From Deltaproteobacteria bacterium (GTDB taxonomy: Bacteria > UBA10199 > SPLOWO2-01-44-7), in the NCBI GenBank assembly GCA_023265595.1, contig JAHFSU010000017.1, positions 1 through 38,267 of the forward strand: a stretch of 38,267 nucleotides of DNA, written 5' to 3'. Of this stretch, positions 7,347-16,358 are shown one piece after another. Each line of letters starts with the position of its first letter. Position 1 is the first letter of the stretch. Under the pieces are notes generated by a model. That model was not told the origin of the DNA, did no database searches, and saw nothing but the letters and a program-made list of their open reading frames with translations. The position numbers and the translations under genes were made by a program.

Positions 7347-10300
7347 ATGGGGACTTCAGAGACGAAAAAAATTGAGATTCTTGAGAGAGCAAGCCTCCTT
7401 ATTATAGGTCTTGCCCTCTTTTCGTTTCTGAATGGTTGCGGGAGTACCGGGGTGGATCCAAGTTCCGGTACGACAACGACACCGACGACTACGGCCGATA
7501 CCACATTAACGATCCCCGTCGACTCCTCGGTTTCAGCAAGTATCAGTAAATCTTTAAGCAAATCGGTCAGTAAATCATCAGACAGTTCTTCGGGGAGCTC
7601 TTCCGGCAGTTCTTCCTCTTCCTTTAGTGTGGGCAAGGGGGTCTCTGCAAGTGCTGCTCCCTCTTCAAGTGAGACTTCGGAGAATTCAGAAGGGGGCATT
7701 GTTACCGTGGCCAAAGCCGATACCAGCAGCGCCACTTCTTGCGATGCCTATGACGGAACGACCGGTGATAAGATCAACACCGAGTCGGCCAAAATTGAGG
7801 GGGGACAGGCCAAATTAGCGATCGACTCAAAAAGACTCTCTTCTGCCGATACAAAAATTAAAGCGGTATGCGGATCTCTACCCATCCTTCTTGACAATGA
7901 TGTTGCTGCAAGCCTTTTGAAGGCAAAGGGGAGTATTGTCGCATCGAAGATTCCTCTCAGCGCTACCTCCATTCAGGCCTTTTATCAGATGACAGTCGGC
8001 GTGGGGAATGTGGGGGCCATGACCGACAACAAACTGCCGGCGAATATTCTTAGTTTGGATCCAAAACTTTTTTACGATGACGTGGTGAAAATAAATGCAG
8101 ACCCTTCAGCCACACTGGCTTCAGCTTATCAGGCAACGCAGAAAGCTATTTTGGGTTTTATGAGTGGTGGCGGTGTCGGGGGCATTAAAGATTGTGGAAA
8201 ATTTTTGCAGGCAGTGGCCGGCGGTGATACGGCCCTTTACGCACAAGCTGCCGGGATCAGTGCGTCACAGGCATCCACTTATGCTGAGCTGGAGAAGAAA
8301 AATGCCCAATTTACGGGTCCCATGTTTGCCGACCCCAAAATTGCTGCACAATATAAAATTGATCCCGCCTTTGTAACCCAAATGAACTCATTTCGATTCA
8401 ACAGTTTTGCCGATACGACAACGGCAACGAAGATGGCCAGTGCCATGCTTCAGGCGCCAGCCGCCACCATGACGATGTTTCAAGATTTCAGCGCTTTCAA
8501 AGGGATGAATGTCGCGGCGGCCACGCAGGTGGTCACGCAGGCGGTGGACAATAATATTCTTTCATCGGGAATGGGGAATTCTGCTTCGGCACAATTTCAG
8601 GCCAGTTACACAGCCGCGGCACAGACCAATTATTCGGGGATGACGGCGGCCGCGATCAAAGATTCCGTAGGCTCAACGCTAAATTATGTAAAGACGAACA
8701 ATATAACTACAACCGATGCGAGCACTTTAACCGCTGTGACGACTGCGTCTCAATTTATGGCGACGCAGTCCGCCGCGGGGACATTGGATACTACAAAACT
8801 TGACAGCGCTTTCATGTCGGCGCTCCAAACGAATATACAAACGCAGGTGATTGCGCAGGTGACGCAAACGCAAACCCAAACATATACGCAGAGCTACACG
8901 CAGGCGACAAGCTATATTACCAGTTTTACATCGACCTATAATTTTACCTCTTTCGTAGGCGGGGGGACTCCGGCGATTTCGGATCGTTTTCCCTATGTCG
9001 GCGCCGATACGCTCCTTTCCGTCAGTTCCATGTCTGGTATCAGCAGCCCTGCGACGCCGATATTTGTAAAATTCAGCATGTCGATGGACACTACAACGCT
9101 GAACAGCACGAACGTGACACTGACATGCAATGGGGCGCCGATCAATAAAACCGTCGTTTATGATGCCACACTCTATAAAATAACGGTCAAGCCGATGACG
9201 GCAAACGGAGGAACGGTTCCTGTTTTGTTGCCCAAAAATCAGACCTGCATCCTCGGCCTTGGTGCCGGGATCAAGTCCCAAGCGGGAGTGATGATCGCGG
9301 CGAATAACTTCAGTTTCTCAACGGAGCGGGATAGTTTTACAACCACTGTTTCCTCTCCGGCAAGCGGGGCACCGAATGTGCCGACTAATGCCAACATTTC
9401 CGGATCCGCCAATTACAATATCGATTCCGTCACAGGGCCTAATATCAGCTTGAGTTGCGGCGGTGTGAATGTTGCCGGGAGTCTCGCCGTCGTCGGCGCG
9501 AATTTTACCTTTGATCCTACGGCCAATCTATCGCCATCAACGAACTGTACCCTTACGGTCGGAGCTAATTTAAAAGATATTTATGGCAGACTTTTGGGTT
9601 CTCCGGTTACGAGGAGTTTCACAACCGGTTTGGGTTCCGATGTGACCAATCCCGATATCTCCGGGGCCTTGGCGGCATGGTCGGCCACAGGCAGCACAAT
9701 TTCGGTTGCGGTTTCCGGAGCCACCGATGATGGCACAGCCGCCAATGAGCTTTTGTGCGATATCTATTCAGCCGCCTCTTCCGGCGGACAGTCCTTTGCT
9801 TCCCCCACCGCCACATCGAATGCCGGCTGCGCGAGTGCGGTTGTTTCGAGTCTTAGTGCCAACACGGCCTACTTTTTTGTGATTCGTGTCCGCGATGGCA
9901 CAGGAAATTACAGCCAGATGGCGGAAGTTTCCAAAAAAACCGGACCCGCGGGGCCCAGCTGGCCTTCGGCTTGGTACGATGCGAACAGTAAGAGGACCAG
10001 TATCTCCTTCCAGCAGAATGCCGCCGGCGCCGTCAGCGTCAGGGCATACAGGGGTCTTAATTGCAATAGCGTCTCTTACATTGGGTCCGTTGATACCCCG
10101 AATTCCGGATCGTGGTACAACTTCTACGACAACTTCAGTAATCCTGTTCCCTACGGCACCGCCTATTGTTATAAGCTTGCTTCCGCTTCCGCAGTGTTGG
10201 GTGGTGGGGATGTCGGCGATCTCTCCAATGCGTTCAATATAACAGTCTTGCTCCCATCGCCCGGTGTTACACTCTCCAACGTGACCGCTTCCTCGATGGA

Positions 10301-12266
10301 TATCAGCTGGAACGCCGTGACCGATGCCGCCTCCTATAAGCTTTATCGTTCGACCGACTACTGCACGACAAAAACCCTTGTTTATTCCGGGACAAACTTG
10401 AACTTTAGCGCTTCCGGTTTGAGCGCCGACACCAGCTATTCCTTTTGCGCTTTCGGCGTCACAAGCGGTAGTGTCGATGGAAATCAGGGTTCCAATAATA
10501 CGGCGACTTTACCGAATCCCCCGTCTGCTTTGAGCTGTACCGGAGCCTCTTCTTCTTCTGTGAATTGCACATGGTCTCTCCCCAACAATTTCTACTACCT
10601 CGAATTGCAGAAGAGCACCGGGGGCGGGGCCTATGGCAATCTCTATACCCGTTACTACTATCAGGGTTCCACGACAGGCTATGCCGACTCAGGCCTTACA
10701 GCCGGAACACAGTATTGCTACAAGATCCGGGCCCAGACCACTACCGCGTATAATTATAGCGCCTATTCATCGGCCTCCTGCGTAACACCGGAAGTTGGCG
10801 CTGTCGGCGGTGTGTCGGCCAAGGCGAGAGGTCCCAGACGGGTCTCGATCCAGTGGAATAGCCTGGCCGGGGTGACAAGTTACAAGGTTTATGCCAAGAC
10901 GGCGAGCGGTGTGACAACGAGTGACCGGCTTGTGGGAGAAGTGACCGGAACGCTGATCAATGATGCGGGGTTGGGGACCGGTGGTTTAACAGCCGGAACC
11001 GCCTACTACTATAAAGTCCTGCCTTTAGTTAATGGTGTTGCAGGGACCCTTTCGAGCGAAGTCAATGCGACCCCGGCCGTGGTAGCCAGGGCGGAGGGTG
11101 GCGGTTTGATGGGATGGCAGACCCATACCGTTTTCCTGAAGACCAATGGCACAGTCTGGGCAACCGGAAGCAACAACAATGGGCAATTGGGTGATAACTC
11201 AACAACAGACAGGTCTTCCCCCGTGCAGGTGGTGAAGGGGGCCAGCTCGAGCGTTAATAGCTACATAGCGGGAATTATAGACATCGACGCAATAGGGGGC
11301 CACGGTAGTAATGCCAGTTCAACAACCATCGCCCTGAAGAGTGACGGAACGGTCTGGACATGGGGTGACAATGACGGCGCCTGCTGTTCCAATAGCGGAT
11401 TGTTGGGAGACGGCGCTGTGGCGACCAACCGGAGTTCGCCCGATACGATTGCGAATTTAACCGGTGTCATCGATGTCGCGGCCGGCGGTGAGCATATGTT
11501 GGTCCTCAAAGACAACGGGACTGTCTGGGCTTGGGGCGGCAAAAATGGTGGTGTGGCCCTTGGAGACAATACAACCAATGGAAGTACAAGCCTTGTTCAG
11601 GTTCATGGGGTGAACAATGTCGGAAATCTGGAAAATATCGTCGCCATCGAAGCGGGCTATCAGCTTTCATTTGCCTTGTCGAAAGATGGAGAGGTCTATT
11701 ATTGGGGCGGCTATACTTCCATCAATGTACTGACACCAACATTGATCAGCGGCGGTAAACCATCCACAGACAAAATCGTCGATATTGCCGCCGGTTACAG
11801 AACCATGCTGGCTTTGGCCAAAACCGGAGAGGTCTGGGGCTATGGTTACAATACTAGCGGACAACTGGGAGACAATTCGACGATCGCGCGTTCTACCACC
11901 TACTCAACCCTTGCGGTTATGGGGACAAGTTGCTCCGGCACTTTGGGCGGTATCGATCGGATTGCGATTACATCCGGCTACACCTCTTATGGCACGGCCT
12001 ACGCCATCAAGAACGATGGAACCGTTTATTCGTGGGGCGAAAGCGACTACGGAGCCCTCGGTGATGGTGCGGTAACCGACAGAAAATGTTCGGCTCAAGT
12101 GTCCAACCTCTCCAACATGGTTGGCGTCGGCGCCGGTGGTGCCACCGCCTTCGTTCTCGATAGCAGCGGCAATGTCAAGGCATGGGGTTATAATAGTACC
12201 GGCCAATTGGGTGACGGCTCGACCACCGACAGAAGCACACCGGTTAGCGTCAGTAATTTTCCTTAA
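7347..12266 (+). CDS. Giant surface lipoprotein with Ig-like, FN3 and seven RCC1-type repeats
   Basis: 1639 residues, start ATG 7347. An N-terminal signal with lipobox FLNGC (Cys about residue 31) is followed by a Ser-rich stretalk (about 50-110). A long Ala/Thr/Gln-rich region (about 120-530) matches no family I recognise. Next come two Ig-like/SbsA-type domains (about 545-765) and about four fibronectin-III-like units (about 765-1245). The C-terminal 390 residues hold seven repeats of the RCC1/Alpha-tubulin-suppressor type (GTVWATGSNNNGQLGDNST and variants), predicting one complete seven-bladed propeller. It is probably an outer-membrane-anchored, outward-facing adhesion or binding protein; the ligand is unknown. 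The gene is monocistronic, with no clear terminator downstream. Confidence 0.85.
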   Translation: MGTSETKKIEILERASLLIIGLALFSFLNGCGSTGVDPSSGTTTTPTTTADTTLTIPVDSSVSASISKSLSKSVSKSSDSSSGSSSGSSSSSFSVGKGVSASAAPSSSETSENSEGGIVTVAKADTSSATSCDAYDGTTGDKINTESAKIEGGQAKLAIDSKRLSSADTKIKAVCGSLPILLDNDVAASLLKAKGSIVASKIPLSATSIQAFYQMTVGVGNVGAMTDNKLPANILSLDPKLFYDDVVKINADPSATLASAYQATQKAILGFMSGGGVGGIKDCGKFLQAVAGGDTALYAQAAGISASQASTYAELEKKNAQFTGPMFADPKIAAQYKIDPAFVTQMNSFRFNSFADTTTATKMASAMLQAPAATMTMFQDFSAFKGMNVAAATQVVTQAVDNNILSSGMGNSASAQFQASYTAAAQTNYSGMTAAAIKDSVGSTLNYVKTNNITTTDASTLTAVTTASQFMATQSAAGTLDTTKLDSAFMSALQTNIQTQVIAQVTQTQTQTYTQSYTQATSYITSFTSTYNFTSFVGGGTPAISDRFPYVGADTLLSVSSMSGISSPATPIFVKFSMSMDTTTLNSTNVTLTCNGAPINKTVVYDATLYKITVKPMTANGGTVPVLLPKNQTCILGLGAGIKSQAGVMIAANNFSFSTERDSFTTTVSSPASGAPNVPTNANISGSANYNIDSVTGPNISLSCGGVNVAGSLAVVGANFTFDPTANLSPSTNCTLTVGANLKDIYGRLLGSPVTRSFTTGLGSDVTNPDISGALAAWSATGSTISVAVSGATDDGTAANELLCDIYSAASSGGQSFASPTATSNAGCASAVVSSLSANTAYFFVIRVRDGTGNYSQMAEVSKKTGPAGPSWPSAWYDANSKRTSISFQQNAAGAVSVRAYRGLNCNSVSYIGSVDTPNSGSWYNFYDNFSNPVPYGTAYCYKLASASAVLGGGDVGDLSNAFNITVLLPSPGVTLSNVTASSMDISWNAVTDAASYKLYRSTDYCTTKTLVYSGTNLNFSASGLSADTSYSFCAFGVTSGSVDGNQGSNNTATLPNPPSALSCTGASSSSVNCTWSLPNNFYYLELQKSTGGGAYGNLYTRYYYQGSTTGYADSGLTAGTQYCYKIRAQTTTAYNYSAYSSASCVTPEVGAVGGVSAKARGPRRVSIQWNSLAGVTSYKVYAKTASGVTTSDRLVGEVTGTLINDAGLGTGGLTAGTAYYYKVLPLVNGVAGTLSSEVNATPAVVARAEGGGLMGWQTHTVFLKTNGTVWATGSNNNGQLGDNSTTDRSSPVQVVKGASSSVNSYIAGIIDIDAIGGHGSNASSTTIALKSDGTVWTWGDNDGACCSNSGLLGDGAVATNRSSPDTIANLTGVIDVAAGGEHMLVLKDNGTVWAWGGKNGGVALGDNTTNGSTSLVQVHGVNNVGNLENIVAIEAGYQLSFALSKDGEVYYWGGYTSINVLTPTLISGGKPSTDKIVDIAAGYRTMLALAKTGEVWGYGYNTSGQLGDNSTIARSTTYSTLAVMGTSCSGTLGGIDRIAITSGYTSYGTAYAIKNDGTVYSWGESDYGALGDGAVTDRKCSAQVSNLSNMVGVGAGGATAFVLDSSGNVKAWGYNSTGQLGDGSTTDRSTPVSVSNFP

Positions 12267-12530
12267 AAAAAAACAGAAAAAAACTCCAGAAAAAAACTCC
12301 AGACGGAGGAAGGGCTGGGTTGTGGTCTTTTTTTCTCCATTTTCTTTCTTTTAACAACCCCATCAATCACTGTTCGTATTCGTCCATTTCGCGAATGGGA
12401 TGATAAGATGCAAACGAGGGAGATAACAAAGCCATCAGACCGATGCTTTGCATTAAAACTGGATGGAAAAACACTCCTATCCAACCCCCAACGCATTTTT
12501 CAATTGTGGTGCTTTTAATATGATGCAAAA
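12267..12530. other. Intergenic region, short direct repeats
   Basis: No gene is supported here. AAAAAACTCCAG occurs twice in tandem (about 12279-12303), and a CCATTTCGCGAATGG palindrome lies near 12385-12399, which could be a REP-like hairpin next to the RAYT gene. No convincing intrinsic terminator follows the giant lipoprotein gene. Confidence 0.4.
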
Positions 12531-13247
12531 TCAGGGTGACCGCGGATAAAGATGTCGCCGCTGCCGGAGGAGATAGGCTTCCTTTTTGGCCTGAAGCAGT
12601 GCCCTCAGTTCCTTCGATCTCTCCAAAACCCAATCGGGATCTCCAATATAATGTTGCCTGGAAAAATTTCTTTTCTTTAAGCCTTCCTTTTCAAGGATGT
12701 CCTCAACGAGACGGCGATAAGCCCGTTGACGCTCCGAATCGCTCTCTCCCAGCCCCAGATAGGAGGGCGCAGGCGTTAGCAAAGGGTCTTCCTTCCCATC
12801 TGCGTAGAAGTGATAAGACGACCACCGGTATTTTTCCGGGTGATCTACTTTTCCTGCCCTGTAGGAATTGAGGTCATGGTAAGTCATGACGGTTAGCATG
12901 GCCCTGTCGGATTGGATGCAAGGGGACTTGAAACGATCCATGACAACCTGTCCTCTCCGTTTCAGTTTCTTATTGATGGTTTTGGCCAGTTGGGAGTTAA
13001 CGACCCTGAAGAGGGCGGAAAAGGCCTCCTTGTTCCCCAATATTTTTCCGGAAAGATGAATGTGGTTGTCCATAAAATGATAGGAGTAGAAACAAATATG
13101 ATATCGGTCTTTATATTTCAGGAGCAGGTCGTAATAGAGCTGTTTGGCCCAATCGTCTTGGATCAGCCATGAGTGATTATGACACTGCCATGTGACATGG
13201 AAGATGGCGCCATCCCAGATGATGGCATAACGTGGAAAAGAGGCCAT
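12531..13247 (-). CDS. REP-associated tyrosine transposase (RAYT, Y1/IS200-like)
   Basis: 238 residues from ATG 13247. The HUH metal-binding motif is seen in FMDNHIHLSGK, and the C-terminal pattern NSYRAGKV followed by KYRWSSYHFY matches the RAYT/Y1 transposase family (related to IS200/IS605 TnpA). These single-copy enzymes cut single-stranded palindromes and are thought to spread REP-type repeats. The gene looks intact, with no flanking terminal repeats recognised and no companion TnpB. It lies between unrelated genes on a region rich in short palindromes. It is the obvious candidate for moving at least one of the repeat families in this window, but that link is inference. The ribosome-binding site is weak. 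Confidence 0.85.
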   Translation of the reverse strand: MASFPRYAIIWDGAIFHVTWQCHNHSWLIQDDWAKQLYYDLLLKYKDRYHICFYSYHFMDNHIHLSGKILGNKEAFSALFRVVNSQLAKTINKKLKRRGQVVMDRFKSPCIQSDRAMLTVMTYHDLNSYRAGKVDHPEKYRWSSYHFYADGKEDPLLTPAPSYLGLGESDSERQRAYRRLVEDILEKEGLKKRNFSRQHYIGDPDWVLERSKELRALLQAKKEAYLLRQRRHLYPRSP

Positions 13248-13519
13248 GGAAGATGGGAAAAGCAAGAACCGTGCCAGCCTCTGTGTGGCATTATTTTGAG
13301 TTGAGTAAGGGGGGTGATTTAATTCCGTCACCTCCCTGCAGCATTTCCGTCCTCCGTCTGGGGGGGGTTCGGGGCTTAACACGACGACAACATAGAGACT
13401 CTTATCTCGACTGGTATTGTCATCTTAAAAATGCTGCCCTTTAGCAACACATTGTGGGTATTATGCCCGCAATGACGCCGTAAACCGTCATCTTGTTTTG
13501 CGCTCGCTATACCATATGC

Positions 13520-14431
13520 TCATTTACCTTTGTTTTTCGAAGAGGTCTGATTTCTTCCGGCGGTTTTCGATTGATAAAGATATTGATCGGCCGTTGTAAT
13601 AAATTCCTCGGCCGATTTTATATTTTTTTCCTCCAGACAACTCGCGACACCGATACTGATTGTCATCACGATGGCCTCCTTTTCAAATTCGAGCGGGGTT
13701 TTTTCAACCATTTTTCGAATCCGTTCGGCTAAGAGGAAAGCCCCTTTTGAGTCTGTACCTCTCAGAATAATGCTGAACTCCTCGCCGCCGTAGCGGGCCA
13801 CAATATCTTCCGTACGGACCATTTTTTTGATGATTTGGGCTAAATGGGCCAACGCAAAATCGCCGGCCAGATGCCCATGCGTATCGTTAATCTGCTTGAA
13901 GTGATCGACATCGATCATCAATAAAGAGAGCGGGGTTTCCTTGCGGCGCGCGTGGCTGAATTCCTCGTTAAGGCGATCGAGAAAATAACGTTTGTTGAAG
14001 ATACCGGTCACCGCATCGAGGACTGCCATTTTATAAAGTTCTTTGTGAAAGATATTTTCCAGATTGTCCTGATGGGCGAATTTGAAAATGGTGTTGGAGG
14101 AGAGCTGGACTTTGTCACCGTCTTTGAGCGTATGGACCTCCACTTTTTTTCCGTTTACGTACGTGCCGTTGGTCGAGTTGAGGTCTTTCAAAATGGCTTT
14201 CCCCTTTAAGACGGAGATGGAGATATGCTTGCGCGAGATACGGTTATCATTAATAACGATGTCATCTTCCGGCGCTCGGCCTAAAACCGTTTCCCCCTCG
14301 TTTAATTGATGGAGTTTGCCGACAAGCGGCCCGGACAGAAAAAGGATGAAGGCATTTTTGGCCTCGCCGGATTCCATTTTTTCCACTTTGGTAATGACCG
14401 TCTGGTCAGTGATTTCCTTCTTTGGTTTCAT
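13520..14431 (-). CDS. FHA-GGDEF diguanylate cyclase
   Basis: 303 residues. The FHA domain (about 30-115) shows GRA, SRKHIS and STNGTYVNG, the phosphothreonine-binding residues. The GGDEF domain (about 130-290) has DVDHFKQIND and the active-site GGEEF at 215-219. An RxxD product-inhibition site (RTED, 206-209) sits exactly five residues before it. The enzyme should therefore make cyclic di-GMP with feedback inhibition. Start ATG 14431 has GGAG upstream and overlaps the kinase gene by 26 bases, implying translational coupling. No membrane segment, so cytoplasmic. The arrangement suggests that phosphorylation by the neighbouring kinase controls cyclic di-GMP synthesis through the FHA domain. 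Confidence 0.93.
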   Translation of the reverse strand: MKPKKEITDQTVITKVEKMESGEAKNAFILFLSGPLVGKLHQLNEGETVLGRAPEDDIVINDNRISRKHISISVLKGKAILKDLNSTNGTYVNGKKVEVHTLKDGDKVQLSSNTIFKFAHQDNLENIFHKELYKMAVLDAVTGIFNKRYFLDRLNEEFSHARRKETPLSLLMIDVDHFKQINDTHGHLAGDFALAHLAQIIKKMVRTEDIVARYGGEEFSIILRGTDSKGAFLLAERIRKMVEKTPLEFEKEAIVMTISIGVASCLEEKNIKSAEEFITTADQYLYQSKTAGRNQTSSKNKGK

Positions 14432-16280
14432 TAGAATTCTCCATTATAGGTTGTTGTTCCGCGGGAGGCAAGTTTGGAAGCCGCTCCATCTGAAAATGAA
14501 GGGTCTTTTGCTTTCCTGCCGCCACTTGAAATTCCTCCGTCTGGATGGCGAAGCCCTCCAATTCCAGTCGCAGATGGGTAATCTCTCCCGGTTTTAAATC
14601 TTCCTTAATCAGCGGTGTCTCTCCGATAAAGTGATCGTCCCTGTAAACTTTTGCCCCGTTTGGCTCAGAGGTGATCTTAAGCGAGCCAAAATCCAAGGCG
14701 AGCTCAACATGAAAATTCTGTTTTTCTCCCGGTTTGGTTTCGAGTTCCGTTTTGAAAAATTTATAATTAGTCAGATAAAGCCCCAGCGTATATTTTTTCC
14801 CGCCATCGAGATAAAGCTCCGTCGGCGTAACTTGTCCCGTATCCTTGTCATTCATGTAGACGGAGGCGCCGGAAGGATTTGAAATAATTTGAATTTTCGA
14901 TGTTATCGACTCCGCGGGGAGGGGGGCGGTTTTGAGCGTGATGCGTGGTTCGGGGATCCCGCCAAACTCCCGGCGGGCAGGCGTGGATCGTGAATCGTGG
15001 TTTGGGGATCGCGAATCGAATAAGAAAAAGCCCATAATTATCAGAAATGTTATGGATACTCCCAAAAAAATCCAAACGGGAGGAACCCACTTTCGGGCTG
15101 TTTTTTCACTAAAGGATTCGCTCTCTTCCAGTTCTTCTCCCTCTTCTTTCCGACTCCCAATTTCCGATTCACGAATCACCTCCTCTGCGGGCCAATCGGC
15201 ATCCAGCATAAATTCGCGCCAATCGATTCCCTTGGCGCCGCCGGCTGTCCCTTCCTGAGACTCATCGGCGGAAAGGGCGCCGGTCCTCGTTTTGTCCAAA
15301 ATCAGATGGGGTGTTTGGCCTTCTGCTTCCGAAATTTTTTTCTGAAGCGTCCTTTCCTCTTTGAAGAGATCGCGGACAAAATCGGCCGCCTGTTGCGGTT
15401 TGAAATCGGGATAGTTGGTATGCAAAAATTTCAGAAGATCGTCCTGAAAATCGGAGGCGAAGGCGTAACGGTGGCGCCTGTCTTTAGCCAAGGCCTTTAG
15501 CGCAATGCCGTCGAGTTCGGGCGGAACCTCGGGATTCCACTGTGACGGCGGCGCTACTTCGGCCCGACGGACGTTGCGCAATGTCTGTTTGTTGTCGGAT
15601 GTTTTGAAAAGGCGCTTGCCTGTCAGCAGTTCATGAAAAATAACGCCGAGCGAAAAAACATCACTCCGGTGATCCAGCCTGTCCCCGCGGGCCTGTTCGG
15701 GAGACATGTAGGCGAATTTTCCCTTGAGTACGCCGGAATCGGTATGGCCGATTTTGACGGCCGCTTTGGCAATGCCGAAATCGATGATTTTAACGGTGCC
15801 GGAATAGGAAACAACGATATTTTGCGGGCTGATATCCCGATGGATGATGTTGAGCGAGTTTTCTTCCTCATCGGTTTTTCGGTGCATGTAATTCAAACCC
15901 GAAGCGATTTCGGCAATCAGGTAACAGACAGTCGGGATCGGTATTTTTTTCTGCAGACGGAGGACTTTTTTAAAAATTTTGCTTAAACTCTGCCCCTCCA
16001 CAAATTCCATTACGATAAAATAATCCTCACCCGCCTTGCCGAGATCGTAGACCTGCGCGATGTTGCCGTGGTTCAGCTTAACTGCGATTTTGGCCTCGTC
16101 GACGAGCATATCGATAAATTCACGGGAGGCCGCAATATGAGAGAGGATTTTTTTGATGCAGACGGTTCTTTTGATGCCGGCCGGATCGTAGGCCATTCCC
16201 TTGTAGATTTCGGCCATGCCTCCTTGGGCGATTTTTTCTAAGAGATAATATTGACCGGCTTGTGTTTGGGGTGTTGCCAC
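14406..16280 (-). CDS. Membrane Ser/Thr protein kinase with two PEGA domains
   Basis: 624 residues, GTG start at 16280. The cytoplasmic kinase domain (about 10-290) has the glycine loop IAQGGMAEIYKG, lysine in CIKKIL (43-44), HRDISPQN (147-154) and DFG (167-169), so it should be active. A juxtamembrane acidic linker follows, then one membrane segment (about 405-428). The outer part carries two PEGA-type beta domains (SNPSGASVYMNDKDTG and SEPNGAKVYRDDHFIGETP). PEGA kinases are common in myxobacteria and relatives. The linker after the membrane segment (bases about 14960-15020) contains the word CGGCGGGCAGGCG shared with family A repeats, translated as TPARREFGG. It is followed by the overlapping FHA-GGDEF gene and is divergent from the oxygenase gene. 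Confidence 0.93.
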   Translation of the reverse strand: MATPQTQAGQYYLLEKIAQGGMAEIYKGMAYDPAGIKRTVCIKKILSHIAASREFIDMLVDEAKIAVKLNHGNIAQVYDLGKAGEDYFIVMEFVEGQSLSKIFKKVLRLQKKIPIPTVCYLIAEIASGLNYMHRKTDEEENSLNIIHRDISPQNIVVSYSGTVKIIDFGIAKAAVKIGHTDSGVLKGKFAYMSPEQARGDRLDHRSDVFSLGVIFHELLTGKRLFKTSDNKQTLRNVRRAEVAPPSQWNPEVPPELDGIALKALAKDRRHRYAFASDFQDDLLKFLHTNYPDFKPQQAADFVRDLFKEERTLQKKISEAEGQTPHLILDKTRTGALSADESQEGTAGGAKGIDWREFMLDADWPAEEVIRESEIGSRKEEGEELEESESFSEKTARKWVPPVWIFLGVSITFLIIMGFFLFDSRSPNHDSRSTPARREFGGIPEPRITLKTAPLPAESITSKIQIISNPSGASVYMNDKDTGQVTPTELYLDGGKKYTLGLYLTNYKFFKTELETKPGEKQNFHVELALDFGSLKITSEPNGAKVYRDDHFIGETPLIKEDLKPGEITHLRLELEGFAIQTEEFQVAAGKQKTLHFQMERLPNLPPAEQQPIMENSNETKEGNH

Positions 16281-16358
16281 GCTCTCAAATTAAAGGAAGC
16301 GGCATATAAAATCAATGTTGCAAAATTGGCGGGGCTAATGTTTAAGGGACGCGACTTT

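Noticed and set aside
8727-9281. 184-codon frame opposite the giant lipoprotein gene
   Set aside because: Arg/His/Cys-rich composition typical of an antisense shadow; no start signals.
12300-12365. Intrinsic terminator after the giant lipoprotein gene
   Set aside because: GGGTTG and CAACCC could pair, but the loop is about 35 bases long and the T-runs lie in the loop, not after the stem.
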